IMG/VR virus record: IMGVR_UViG_3300005753_000001
Coordinates: 1-48,484 of that record
Length of the DNA stretch: 48,484 bases
Direction: 5' to 3' (one strand)
From: a virus
Below, one piece after another: positions 14,881-22,990 of the stretch. The notes beneath the pieces were generated by a model. It was not told the origin of the DNA and searched no databases. It worked only from the letters and a program-made list of their open reading frames with translations. Each line of letters starts with the position of its first letter. Position 1 is the stretch's first letter. The position numbers and the translations under genes are program-made.

Positions 14881-15831
14881 ATGACCACTAATTCTAAGAT
14901 TTTGCAAAAAGCTGATTGGGTGATTGGTGACTTAACACCTACTACAGGTCTATTAAGCCCAGAGCAAGCGAATATTTTTATTCGTAAGCTCTTAATCCAG
15001 CCAACCATTTTACGTCAAGCCCGAGCTGTAACTATGTCGGCACCGACACGTAAGATTAATAAGATCCAATTCGCATCACGTATTCTAAAGCCTGGTGTTT
15101 CTGGAACAGCCTTGAGTGTTGGTGATCGTAGTAAAGTTACTACGGAACAAATTGAGTTGAATACTAAGGAAGTAATAGCAGAGATCAGACTGCCTTACGA
15201 CGTAATCGAAGATAATATCGAGCGCGGCAATATAGGCATGGCAACTGATACAGGAGGTACTCCTACTACAGGTGGAATTAAAGATACCATCATGACTTTG
15301 ATTGCTGAACGAGCGGCGCTAGATTTAGAAGAGTTAAGTTTACACGGCGACACGTTATCCGGTGATCCTTACTTAGCATTGGTGGATGGTTATCTTAAGT
15401 TAGCAACTTCGAATGTAGTAGATAACTCACTGGCTGGCGCTAATCGCGCAATGTTTAGTGCAGGTCTTAAGGCAATGCCTGACCAGTATTTGAGGAGTAG
15501 AGCCTCTATGCGTAACTGGTTGTCTGTCAATAACGAGATAGATTACCGTGAAGCTCTAGGGAATCGCGAGACCTCTTTAGGAGATGCTCAAATACAAGGC
15601 ACCGCTCCTGTATTTGGGGCAGGGGTTCCAGTCGAGTCAGCAGCTATTTTAAATAATAGTACTGGTTTAATGACCAACCCTCTGAACATGTTATTCGGGA
15701 TCCAACGTCAGATCCACATCGAGACTGCTAAAGATATCACTGCCCGTGTTTATATCATTGTGCTTACCGCACGAGTTGACTTTCAACTTGAAGAAGAATT
15801 GGCGGTCGTCAAGTATACAAATATCGTTTAA
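14881..15831 (+). CDS. Major capsid protein, 316 aa
   Basis: HK97-fold capsid candidate. It has the right length and place (after protease and scaffold), an N-terminal delta-like region, FASRILKPGVSGTAL, a beta-rich EIRLPYDVIEDNIERGN segment, a spine-helix region MTLIAERAALDLEELSLHGD, and a C-terminal AKDITARVYIIVLTARVDFQ resembling the P-domain strand of SPO1/PBSX-type capsids. ATGAGGATAGTAAC precedes ATG 14881. A perfect hairpin follows the stop, perhaps stabilising this highly expressed message. Confidence 0.82.
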   Translation: MTTNSKILQKADWVIGDLTPTTGLLSPEQANIFIRKLLIQPTILRQARAVTMSAPTRKINKIQFASRILKPGVSGTALSVGDRSKVTTEQIELNTKEVIAEIRLPYDVIEDNIERGNIGMATDTGGTPTTGGIKDTIMTLIAERAALDLEELSLHGDTLSGDPYLALVDGYLKLATSNVVDNSLAGANRAMFSAGLKAMPDQYLRSRASMRNWLSVNNEIDYREALGNRETSLGDAQIQGTAPVFGAGVPVESAAILNNSTGLMTNPLNMLFGIQRQIHIETAKDITARVYIIVLTARVDFQLEEELAVVKYTNIV

Positions 15832-15840
15832 GTCTATCTA

Positions 15841-15869
15841 GCTTAGGAAGGATATATACCTTCCTAAGC
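15841..15869 (+). promoter_or_regulatory. Perfect 11-bp hairpin after the capsid gene
   Basis: GCTTAGGAAGG (15841-15851) pairs perfectly with CCTTCCTAAGC (15859-15869) around a 7-nt loop ATATATA. No U-run follows, so it is unlikely to be an intrinsic terminator. Blocking 3' exonucleases to stabilise capsid mRNA fits better. Confidence 0.75.
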
Positions 15870-15904
15870 AGACTTCCAGAATTAAATTAATTGGAGAATA
15901 TAAT

Positions 15905-16552
15905 ATGACTGCTTTTCCTTCAGGCTCAACCGTTAAAGGTAGACCTATTGTAGATGGGATGGCTGGGGTACATGCCCGAGGGCATATCCGCATTGCTGCT
16001 AATGTGGCTGATGCAGAAACGGTTACTATAGGTGATGACGTTTACGAATTTGATCGCACCGCAAATGGGGTAGTTGCCGGTAATATTGCTGTAACTGGTC
16101 ATGCTGATGACACTCCGGCGAATGCAACAGATGCTCTAATTGTTGCAATTAATACTCGGGACAATATGGTTAAGGCCGTTGATCTTGGTGTTAATGACAT
16201 TTTAATTGTAGCTAAGTCTGCTAATGTTAACGAAACCGTAATGTCTGAGACTATGGGTGGAGCTGGTAACGTTGTGGATGGTGCTCTGTACGCTGGATCT
16301 GATAGCACATTAGTCCAGGTTCACGCAACACAGGTAGTTGTAACCGCAAATGAGGTTGCCGCAGGTGAAGCAGTGATCCCTTTAACCTTTACCCCAACAG
16401 AAGCAATTGTTGTTGTGAGAGACGCAGCCGGTGCCTTAGTCGCTTGGAATGGTGCAGTAACGTTAGATGCTACGAATGATTTTGTTCGTATAGATAACGG
16501 CGGAGTAACGAATTTTTCAGCTACAGATGTACTAAATGTTCTTGTTTGGTAA
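15905..16552 (+). CDS. Putative head decoration protein, 215 aa
   Basis: It follows the capsid gene with TTGGAGAATATA before ATG 15905. The sequence is Ala/Val/Thr-rich and beta-dominated (AETVTIGDDVYEFDRTANG, TEAIVVVRDAAGALVAWNG), lacks long helices and has no Cys. A domain of this kind (IGDDVYEF...NIAV) occurs in phage structural proteins. Position and composition suggest a capsid decoration or stabilisation protein. Confidence 0.5.
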   Translation: MTAFPSGSTVKGRPIVDGMAGVHARGHIRIAANVADAETVTIGDDVYEFDRTANGVVAGNIAVTGHADDTPANATDALIVAINTRDNMVKAVDLGVNDILIVAKSANVNETVMSETMGGAGNVVDGALYAGSDSTLVQVHATQVVVTANEVAAGEAVIPLTFTPTEAIVVVRDAAGALVAWNGAVTLDATNDFVRIDNGGVTNFSATDVLNVLVW

Positions 16553-16602
16553 TACTTAGTAGGATATACTTTCAATTCAAACGCATATTTTAGGAGGATT
16601 AC

Positions 16603-16962
16603 ATGCATAAGATTGAGTTAATAGGGGCCAAGTCTCTTGTAAAGCGTAGTGGCAAGAAGATGGTTCACTATGTTACAGGGAAACATTATCTTGTTAAGAA
16701 GGATAAGTACATCGAACTTATGGATCTGTTTACTGATCAGGAAGTTCCTTATTTTCGGGACGTTACTGCTGCAAGACCGGCGCGTAAGAAGGTTGAGGCC
16801 CTTGTAGACGTGGAGCCTGAGATAGAGGTAGTTTCTGAACCAGAGTCCAAGGATGTTGGTATTGAGAAGCTTGCTGCAGGGATGACTAGTGTTGTTGAGG
16901 CCGAAGGTGAAGACGTAATAGTTCCTGAGTCAGTAGACGATGAGACCGCAGTAGACGTTTAG
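16603..16962 (+). CDS. Hypothetical head-region protein, 119 aa
   Basis: AGGAGG precedes ATG 16603. The first 60 residues are basic and folded-looking (KIELIGAKSLVKRSGKKMVHYVTGKHY); the C-terminal half is strongly acidic and low complexity (EPEIEVVSEPESKD). Proteins of this size between decoration and connector genes are common in siphovirus head operons. The function is unknown. Confidence 0.55.
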   Translation: MHKIELIGAKSLVKRSGKKMVHYVTGKHYLVKKDKYIELMDLFTDQEVPYFRDVTAARPARKKVEALVDVEPEIEVVSEPESKDVGIEKLAAGMTSVVEAEGEDVIVPESVDDETAVDV

Positions 16963-16970
16963 GAGTTACA

Positions 16971-17615
16971 ATGCCTAAGTTAGTTAGTGTGGAGGTTGTC
17001 AGGAGACGTGGTGGCCTCCAGGACATAGACGAAGTTAATGTAAGATTGTCAGCCGCACTGGATGCGGCTACATTACATTTAGCGGGTATGTTACGAACTG
17101 ATTTTGTCAGAGGTACATATCAAGACCAGTACTGGTTAGACCCTCAAGAGAAACCATATACCGATGACTTTGTGAGATTATTACTCACAAATGGGTTTGT
17201 AGATGGGACGCAACCATTTGAATTACGAACCGCCGTCCAATTAGCTGACTTAGCATTAGAAGATCCCGTAAACAGTGACTATATCAAGCGCCATGATGAG
17301 CGCGGGACGTTATTAATTACTGGTACAGATACCATTCGACCACCATTACGACCTTTCTTTTTAGAGGGGCAGCAGTTTATGCAAATAGATTACACGTCAG
17401 GATTCACCACCGTAGCCACAGAATACGGCCAATTATATATTGGAGTACCTACTTGGTTAGTAGAGGCAGCAACTTTAACTGGATTAACTTTGGTGGGGGC
17501 AAGCACTACTTGTATTGAGATAGAAGGTAAGGACAAGAAATTGCATATAAACCTCCTACCATTAGTAGAGAGTCATATTAGGTATTTTCCCTCTGCTTTA
17601 GCACCCTTGTCCTGA
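16971..17615 (+). CDS. Head-tail connector (gp6-like) protein, 214 aa
   Basis: Starts at ATG 16971 with AGGAG upstream. The N-terminal two-thirds is helical (VRLSAALDAATLHLAGMLRTD), and the segment DLALEDPVNSDYIKRHDERG is followed by a beta-rich C-terminal part with YTSGF. The order after the capsid and before an HK97 gp10-like protein is that of the head-completion/adaptor proteins that dock beneath the portal. Sequence similarity is weak to my eye, so position carries most of the call. The TGA overlaps the dyad repeat. Confidence 0.5.
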   Translation: MPKLVSVEVVRRRGGLQDIDEVNVRLSAALDAATLHLAGMLRTDFVRGTYQDQYWLDPQEKPYTDDFVRLLLTNGFVDGTQPFELRTAVQLADLALEDPVNSDYIKRHDERGTLLITGTDTIRPPLRPFFLEGQQFMQIDYTSGFTTVATEYGQLYIGVPTWLVEAATLTGLTLVGASTTCIEIEGKDKKLHINLLPLVESHIRYFPSALAPLS

Positions 17616-17632
17616 TTGCAATCAATTGCAAT
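17615..17632. repeat. Dyad repeat copy 9
   Basis: ATTGCAATCAATTGCAAT, matching the consensus. It begins on the last base of the upstream TGA and its right edge forms the ATG (17631) of the next gene. Confidence 0.9.
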
Positions 17633-18044
17633 GGCTAAATTACTCCCCCGCGCTCGCCCAGGCTTAACAGTTAATAACGACGTAAGAGAGATCATATCGT
17701 TGCTTAATCGGGAAGTGGCTAGACAATTTTATGATATAGCCTTAGAAATATACCGACAGTTCGTTAGACGTAACCCAGTTCTGACCGGCTATAGTAGGGC
17801 GAACTGGAATATCTCAATTGATGATCCAGAGAGGTTTGTATCAGAGCCACCGGCTAAAGGGCAGGGGGTACTACCTCCTCCAGTTGTATCCTTAGCGGAT
17901 GTAGAGGGTGGTAAGCGATTAGCGGATGTTTACATTGTGAACGGTGTGAAGTACATAGCCGCTCTTGAGCTAGGAAGCTCCAGTAAAGCCCCCGAGGGAA
18001 TGGTACGAATCACGTTAGCAGATATAGAGAGCAGATTTAGATAA
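17631..18044 (+). CDS. HK97 gp10-like neck protein, 137 aa
   Basis: The open frame reaches TTG 17616 inside the repeat, but ATG 17631 at the repeat edge is the natural start. No Shine-Dalgarno is present, so translation is probably coupled to the stop 15 nt upstream. The motifs NPVLTGYSRANWNIS and YIAALELGSSSKAPEGMVRITL match the phage HK97 gp10/neck family (VxTGxLRxSW...YA..vEfGt..apag). It closes the connector and joins the tail. Confidence 0.72.
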   Translation: MAKLLPRARPGLTVNNDVREIISLLNREVARQFYDIALEIYRQFVRRNPVLTGYSRANWNISIDDPERFVSEPPAKGQGVLPPPVVSLADVEGGKRLADVYIVNGVKYIAALELGSSSKAPEGMVRITLADIESRFR

Positions 18045-18068
18045 TAGGGTTAGACCTGGAGTATAGGC

Positions 18069-18494
18069 ATGTCTTTTCAAGCAGAACGAGATGCAATTGT
18101 TACGAGATTTAAGTCTAAGTGGGCTAAGACCACTCCCTGGGAAACAGATAGGAGTCGGTTAGACAAAGCAGTGAAGACAAAGCCCTGGGTGCGTTTATCT
18201 ATACTTGATGTTAATGCAGATCAGATATCAATCTCAGGGGCGTTACGTAATTTCAGATACGAAGCAATTATCGTCGTACAGATATTCATCCCGTGCGCTT
18301 TAGTAGATGAGAACCTTCTCAGATATCCAACACATAATCCAGAGTACTTGGCGGATAAAGTAAAGACCATATTTAACGCCCTGTGCTTCGATAATATAGA
18401 GACTCGTGAAACTAGAATTGTAGGTCGTCTGTGGAGTAACGAGTACTACCAAGTAAATGTTAACACTCCGTTCAGTAGAGATGAGCTACTATAA
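18069..18494 (+). CDS. Tail terminator-like protein, 141 aa
   Basis: ATG 18069 follows TGGAGTATAGGC. An N-terminal helix (FQAERDAIVTRFKSKWA) leads to alternating strands (KPWVRLSILDVNADQISISG, FRYEAIIVVQIFIP) and a helix (YLADKVKTIFNALCF), a pattern like lambda gpU/DUF4128 tail terminators. It would cap the tail tube at full length and join it to the neck. Its position directly before the tail tube gene agrees. The gene ends in five consecutive in-frame TAA codons. Confidence 0.65.
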   Translation: MSFQAERDAIVTRFKSKWAKTTPWETDRSRLDKAVKTKPWVRLSILDVNADQISISGALRNFRYEAIIVVQIFIPCALVDENLLRYPTHNPEYLADKVKTIFNALCFDNIETRETRIVGRLWSNEYYQVNVNTPFSRDELL

Positions 18495-18506
18495 TAATAA
18501 TAATAA
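18492..18506 (+). repeat. (TAA)5 tandem stop codons
   Basis: Five consecutive in-frame TAA triplets end the tail terminator gene. A shorter tract of four ends the lipoprotein gene at 43078-43089. Confidence 0.9.
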
Positions 18507-18543
18507 GAGTGCTTAAACCAATTATAATTAGGAGCTTCAAGCT

Positions 18544-19707
18544 ATGAGTGATACTAATAGAACCGCGATACGTATTAAGAAGGAGTCCACCCCAGGCACA
18601 GTGGCGACTGGTAATTATCAAGATATTAGATTCACCTCAGCCAATATCGTGAATAGTGTCACCACCCAAGAATCAGGGGAGATTGACAATACCAGAAATA
18701 TCAGTGATGTAACGGTCGTGGATTCTGAACCAGGTGGAGACATAGCGTTCGAATTATCTTATGATACTTTAGATGCCAACGGAGAGTCTTTACTTGAGGC
18801 GGCTATGTTCAATTCCTGGAGCACCTTAGTCGCTGTATCTGAGGCTGACATCAGCGCATCAGCCGTGGATAATTCCTTGAATACCATCGTAGGGGATTTC
18901 ACTCTTGAGAATATTATAGTCGGCCAATGGCTGGATATCAGAGGTTTTGTGACCAACGGTACTAGAATTTTTGGTAAAGTAGTATCATTAATTTCGACTA
19001 AAGTTATATTAACTGGGGTTACTTTGGTGAATGAGAGTGCTACCACCGTGACTATGGCTGGAGAATCGTTGCGAAATGGTACGAACCAAGACCATTTTAC
19101 GATCGAAGAAGGGTTTTTAGACATCACTCAATTCCTAGTATACAAAGGTATGGCGGTTAACAGCCTGACGCTAGATATTAGTTCCGCTGGCCGGATTACC
19201 GGATCAGTTAACTTCATGGGATTCGGAGTAGATCCTTTATCTAATACGAGCATAGCCGGAGCAGTGGTCACCGCCCCAACCAATAAAGTGTTTAATACTT
19301 CCAGTAACGTGAACGACGTGCAAGAGAATAATACCTCTTTGAACAACAAGATTAGTTCTATGACTTTAACACTAGAGAATAATCTCCGAGGCCAAAAAGC
19401 AGTCCGTGTGCTTGGTAATGCAGGAATTGGTAATGGACAGGCTAAAGTTACTGGGAACTTAGAGCTTTATTTTGAAGATGAGATAATGTACAACAAGTTC
19501 TTGAATAACACTGACAGTGTGTTAAGTTGGTTAGTACGAGATGATGTGGGTAATGCTTATATGTTCACCTTACCAAAAGTCAATTACACTGAAGGCCAAT
19601 TAGATATATCTGGCCCTAATGCAGATACGTTTGTACCTCTCGGGGTGCAAGGTATTAAAGACCCGTTGACTGTTTGTAGTCTTCAGATTGATAAATTCGC
19701 AGCATAA
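18544..19707 (+). CDS. Major tail tube protein, 387 aa
   Basis: The start NRTAIRIKKESTPGTVATG followed by IRFTSANI and repeated beta-strand stretches (GDIAFELSYDTLDANGESLLEAAM) match the phage tail-tube family typified by PF18906. Its hexamers stack around the tape measure. The length (387) includes an internal insertion or Ig-like domain of the sort many tube proteins carry. AGGAGC precedes ATG 18544. No sheath gene is adjacent, in keeping with a non-contractile tail. Confidence 0.8.
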   Translation: MSDTNRTAIRIKKESTPGTVATGNYQDIRFTSANIVNSVTTQESGEIDNTRNISDVTVVDSEPGGDIAFELSYDTLDANGESLLEAAMFNSWSTLVAVSEADISASAVDNSLNTIVGDFTLENIIVGQWLDIRGFVTNGTRIFGKVVSLISTKVILTGVTLVNESATTVTMAGESLRNGTNQDHFTIEEGFLDITQFLVYKGMAVNSLTLDISSAGRITGSVNFMGFGVDPLSNTSIAGAVVTAPTNKVFNTSSNVNDVQENNTSLNNKISSMTLTLENNLRGQKAVRVLGNAGIGNGQAKVTGNLELYFEDEIMYNKFLNNTDSVLSWLVRDDVGNAYMFTLPKVNYTEGQLDISGPNADTFVPLGVQGIKDPLTVCSLQIDKFAA

Positions 19708-19743
19708 CATTTTGTAATTATCGTAAACAGTGAGGTACACGAT

Positions 19744-20166
19744 ATGGATCTAAACGACGTAACACTAGATGATAAAGCCTTGGAAGAGGGTCGATGGTTT
19801 CATTATGACGATGAGACTAAGTTCAAGATTCTTAAAGCGGGCAGTAAGCCGATTAAGGATGCTTATAAACGGATCAACAAAAAGTTCGCTGCTGCCCAAG
19901 CCATGAATAACGAGGAAATGCTGAGAAAACTCTTAGCAATCGTTTACGCTGAGATGTGCGTTGGATGGGAAGGCTTAACGGAAAATGGGAAGGAGTTACC
20001 TTACAGCAAAGACGATGCCCTACGGTTGTTTTCAAATAAGAGCCTAAGTGTTCTATTAGAGAATATTATCTTATTCTCAAATAATGCTGAGAACTATTTT
20101 ACCTTCGATACCACCGACGTGACTCCTTTTGATGAGGAGGTTATAGAAGAGTCAGTAAAAAAGTAG
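19744..20166 (+). CDS. Tail assembly chaperone, short form, 140 aa
   Basis: Lies between tail tube and tape measure, the universal place for lambda G-type chaperones. It is alpha-rich (IKDAYKRINKKFAAAQAMNNEEML, AMCVGWEGLTENGK-like core) and ends in an acidic tail. Its last codons read GTA AAA AAG TAG, and the slippery heptamer there permits the long form. GTGAGGTACAC precedes ATG 19744. The chaperone is expected to coat the tape measure during assembly and not to be in the virion. Confidence 0.8.
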   Translation: MDLNDVTLDDKALEEGRWFHYDDETKFKILKAGSKPIKDAYKRINKKFAAAQAMNNEEMLRKLLAIVYAEMCVGWEGLTENGKELPYSKDDALRLFSNKSLSVLLENIILFSNNAENYFTFDTTDVTPFDEEVIEESVKK

Positions 20167-20507
20167 CTGAGTTAATCGAGTGGTTACTGAGACACGGTAA
20201 GAAACTTATTGTGTACCAGAGATTCTTGGTTCAGGATGGGATCATGCCAGCAACCTTAGACCAGCAACCAGACGATTTAACGGATTTTGAGAATAGTATC
20301 TTCGAATGGTTCAGTCGGTTGTCTGCGTCTAGGCTTGGGGGTAATCCCCTACTGATCTCAGAAATCTCTGCATTTTGGGATGTTTTCGATATTGGTTATG
20401 ACCAGTCTTATTTTGTACAGGTGATGCTAGACTTAGATTGGAAACACAACGAGGTTGTCATTGAGCTAAATACTCCGGTAGAAAAACCAGGACGCCCAAA
20501 AACCTGA
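19744..20507 (+). CDS. Tail assembly chaperone, long form by -1 frameshift, about 254 aa
   Basis: A -1 slip at 20157-20163 joins the 140-residue short form to 114 further residues (VAELIEWLLRHGKKLIVYQR, then MPATLDQQPDD, ending EKPGRPKT). This is the G/GT arrangement; the T-like part binds tail tube subunits while the G part binds the tape measure. The T part has no ribosome site of its own. After the stop, a different frame reads PEPEPEP and continues to TAG 20552-20554, so the true C-terminus may be longer (see findings). Confidence 0.75.
20157..20163 (+). other. Programmed -1 frameshift site A AAA AAG
   Basis: The heptamer is in the zero frame as A AAA AAG, the slippery sequence of E. coli dnaX, one codon before TAG 20164. 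After a -1 slip the next codon is GTA 20163 and the new frame is open to 20507. Confidence 0.85.
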
Positions 20508-20546
20508 ACCTGAACCTGAACCTAAGCATAATCGAGGACTAGAAGA

Positions 20547-22586
20547 GTGGATGTAGGTATAGACTTTGTTCTTCGATCCGGCAAAGCCCAGAAATCCTTA
20601 TCTAGGGTTGAGCGTCAGCTTAATGGCGTTAAAAATAAAAGTAACTTAGCTAATAGAGATATGCAAAGAGGATTTAAACAGTCCGGTTCTGCTATTAGTT
20701 CTATGAAAAGTCTATTAGTACCTCTCATTGCTACGTTAGGGGGACTGTCCTTGGCTAGAGGATTCATTGAGGCTAACAACGCATTCGAGGTTAATATAAC
20801 CACATTACGAGTTCTGGAAGGGTCTGTAGAAGCTGCAGATACTGCCATGGATTTGATCGTTAGAACCACTAAGCAATTACCTGACTCAGTACAAGATGTA
20901 ACCACGGCTTACGTGCGGATGAAAGCGTTAGGCTTAGATCCAACTGAAAAAGCGTTGCTTTCTTTTGGTAACACAGCAGCAGTCATGGGTAAGACCACCT
21001 TAGATTTTGTTGAGGCTGTAGCTGATGCTGCAACTAATGAGTTTGAACGTCTTAAGGAGTTTGGTATTAAGGCCAGCCAAGAGGCGGACACAGTAGCGTT
21101 CACGTTCCAAGGCTTAACGACTAGTGTAAAGAAGGATTCAGAATCCATTAAAAACTTTCTCCTAAGCATAGGAAACACCACTTTTGCTGGAGCAGCCCAG
21201 AAGCAGATGGATACAGTTAGAGGCGCAGTTAGTAACCTAGGTGTTGCCGTAGGTGGGCTGTTCGTTAAATTAGGGAATGAGGCTGGATTCAGTGAGTTTG
21301 CTCAAGGGTTTTTAGGTAGTTTAACTTCGATGGTAGAGGGATTTGGTAATGCCATTGAGGCTATGAAATTTGTGGGAGCATCATTTTTTGAGTTCTTTGC
21401 GGTAGGATTCGTGACCGCATCAGCAGCTATAAAAGGTGGGATAGCAGTCCTGACCACTGTATGGAATACTATGGTAAATGGGTGGAGACAAATTTGGAAC
21501 ACCTTTCTCGCAGGGCCAATAACTACAGGAGTTAATTTTTTACGTAAAATAATTGGTGACGAGCCACTCACATTTGAATTAGATGTGGATGTACCTAAGC
21601 TTGTAAGCATTACAGAACAGCTTGATCTAATAAATAAGGCTAGGAACACTGAGATTGGATTAATTAGAGAATCTGTTCAGGCAACCAAAGACTTTATTGT
21701 CGAGGTCGAAGCCCTAGCTAAGGTGAAGGAAGCTGCAAAAGGAGAGGGATTTAGTAGTGTCTTAGATGACCCAAAATTAAGAACAGATACTACTTTCGCG
21801 ACCGATGATGGGAAAGCATCTAGTAAATTTAAGGAACAAAATGCAAAACGTTTAGAAGCATTAATAGCGTCTTTTAGAACTGAAGAAGAAGAATTACAAA
21901 TAAGTTTAACAGCCAAACAAACGATCATTAGTAATGCGTTTGTACAGGGCGAGCTTACTCAAACAGAAAGAGATTCTAGATTACGTCAATTGGCCAAGCA
22001 GCATTCAGATGGATTAGTGGCGATCGCGACGCAAGAAGAGGAGGAGAAACGCAAAGTCCGAGAAATGGGCTTAAGCGCAGCAGCAGGGATCTTTGGATCA
22101 TTAGCATCTTTAGTTGGTAATTCTAGTAGGAAAGCGTTTAATCTTCAGAAGAAGTTAAGTCGAGCCGGGGTTATACTAAGTACAACCCAAGCGATCTCGA
22201 ATGCTCTGGCTGTATCTCCGTACCCATTAGGTGTTGCCTTAGCGGTAGGGGCGGCTATCAAGGGTGCAGCTAATCTGGCCGCGATTAATAGGACGACGTT
22301 TAGTGGGGGAGGCTCTCTACCATCAGGTGGGACAGGTGGGGGTGTGGGTAATGTAGGGGGAATTACTATCCCAGAAATTGGGAATCAGTCTGAAGGTAGG
22401 AGTGCCGCAACTGTAATCAATACCTATGTAACCATTAATAGTGATATTGTGACCGATGAAATCGCAGATAAATTTACTAACGAGAAGATTATCCCAGCAA
22501 TTCAGGTTGCTATGCAGGATAGGGGGGTTACACTTTTTGATGAAAATTCGAGTCAGCAAAGTGCAATCACAGAGGCAGTACAGTAA
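20547..22586 (+). CDS. Tape measure protein, 679 aa
   Basis: The GTG start (20547) follows CGAGGA by about 9 nt. The N-terminal part is VDVGIDFVLRSGKAQKSLSR, then helical coiled-coil segments (RVERQLNGVKNKSNLANRDM), a conserved tape-measure core (VQDVTTAYVRMKALGLDPTE, EFERLKEFGIKASQEADTVA) and a hydrophobic region near residue 290 (FFEFFAVGFVTASAAIKGGI). The C-terminal third is Ala/Gly-rich. At the usual 1.5 angstrom per residue this predicts a tail of about 100 nm. Confidence 0.88.
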   Translation: MDVGIDFVLRSGKAQKSLSRVERQLNGVKNKSNLANRDMQRGFKQSGSAISSMKSLLVPLIATLGGLSLARGFIEANNAFEVNITTLRVLEGSVEAADTAMDLIVRTTKQLPDSVQDVTTAYVRMKALGLDPTEKALLSFGNTAAVMGKTTLDFVEAVADAATNEFERLKEFGIKASQEADTVAFTFQGLTTSVKKDSESIKNFLLSIGNTTFAGAAQKQMDTVRGAVSNLGVAVGGLFVKLGNEAGFSEFAQGFLGSLTSMVEGFGNAIEAMKFVGASFFEFFAVGFVTASAAIKGGIAVLTTVWNTMVNGWRQIWNTFLAGPITTGVNFLRKIIGDEPLTFELDVDVPKLVSITEQLDLINKARNTEIGLIRESVQATKDFIVEVEALAKVKEAAKGEGFSSVLDDPKLRTDTTFATDDGKASSKFKEQNAKRLEALIASFRTEEEELQISLTAKQTIISNAFVQGELTQTERDSRLRQLAKQHSDGLVAIATQEEEEKRKVREMGLSAAAGIFGSLASLVGNSSRKAFNLQKKLSRAGVILSTTQAISNALAVSPYPLGVALAVGAAIKGAANLAAINRTTFSGGGSLPSGGTGGGVGNVGGITIPEIGNQSEGRSAATVINTYVTINSDIVTDEIADKFTNEKIIPAIQVAMQDRGVTLFDENSSQQSAITEAVQ

Positions 22587-22990
22587 TGGCGAAATTAACA
22601 TACATAGCCGTAGACAGGGGCCACCTAGTGTCAGGGCATACTGCTACGGTATCTTATAACATCACTTTCTTAGTAAGTTCGTTTAATCGGTTTAGAAACT
22701 TAGTACGAATCAGAACCCCCACCCTAAACGGGAATAGGCAAACCACGTATGATCGTGGAGATGATATGATTAATATTGTAGCCACCTTTATTAAGACAAC
22801 TGCTGAGGATGATTTAAGGGAATTTTTCACTTCAGTTGAGGCAGGGGAGACTTTTACGTTTGACCCTGAAGATGCGAGTTTAGGTACAACTACTTTTGTC
22901 TGCGAGCTAGAATCTAATGACTATGCCCCCTCTAGACAAGGAAAGCAAGATTTGTGGGATATACCCTTAACATTTTTGGTGGTGGGTTAA
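22586..22990 (+). CDS. Distal tail/minor tail protein, 134 aa
   Basis: The ATG overlaps the tape measure stop (TAATG). It is beta-rich (HTATVSYNITFLVSSFNRF, DDLREFFTSVEAGETFTFDP, TFVCELESND), ends YLVVG-like (IPLTFLVVG) and sits directly between the tape measure and the large tip protein. This fits a small distal-tail protein forming the ring at the tube end, like the N-terminal domain of Dit or lambda gpM. No enzymatic motif is visible. Confidence 0.6.
   Translation: MAKLTYIAVDRGHLVSGHTATVSYNITFLVSSFNRFRNLVRIRTPTLNGNRQTTYDRGDDMINIVATFIKTTAEDDLREFFTSVEAGETFTFDPEDASLGTTTFVCELESNDYAPSRQGKQDLWDIPLTFLVVG

Noticed and set aside
22020-22030. HIP1-like GCGATCGC hinting at a cyanobacterial host
   Set aside because: Only one occurrence was seen in 48 kb; cyanobacterial phages or hosts with HIP1 would show many.
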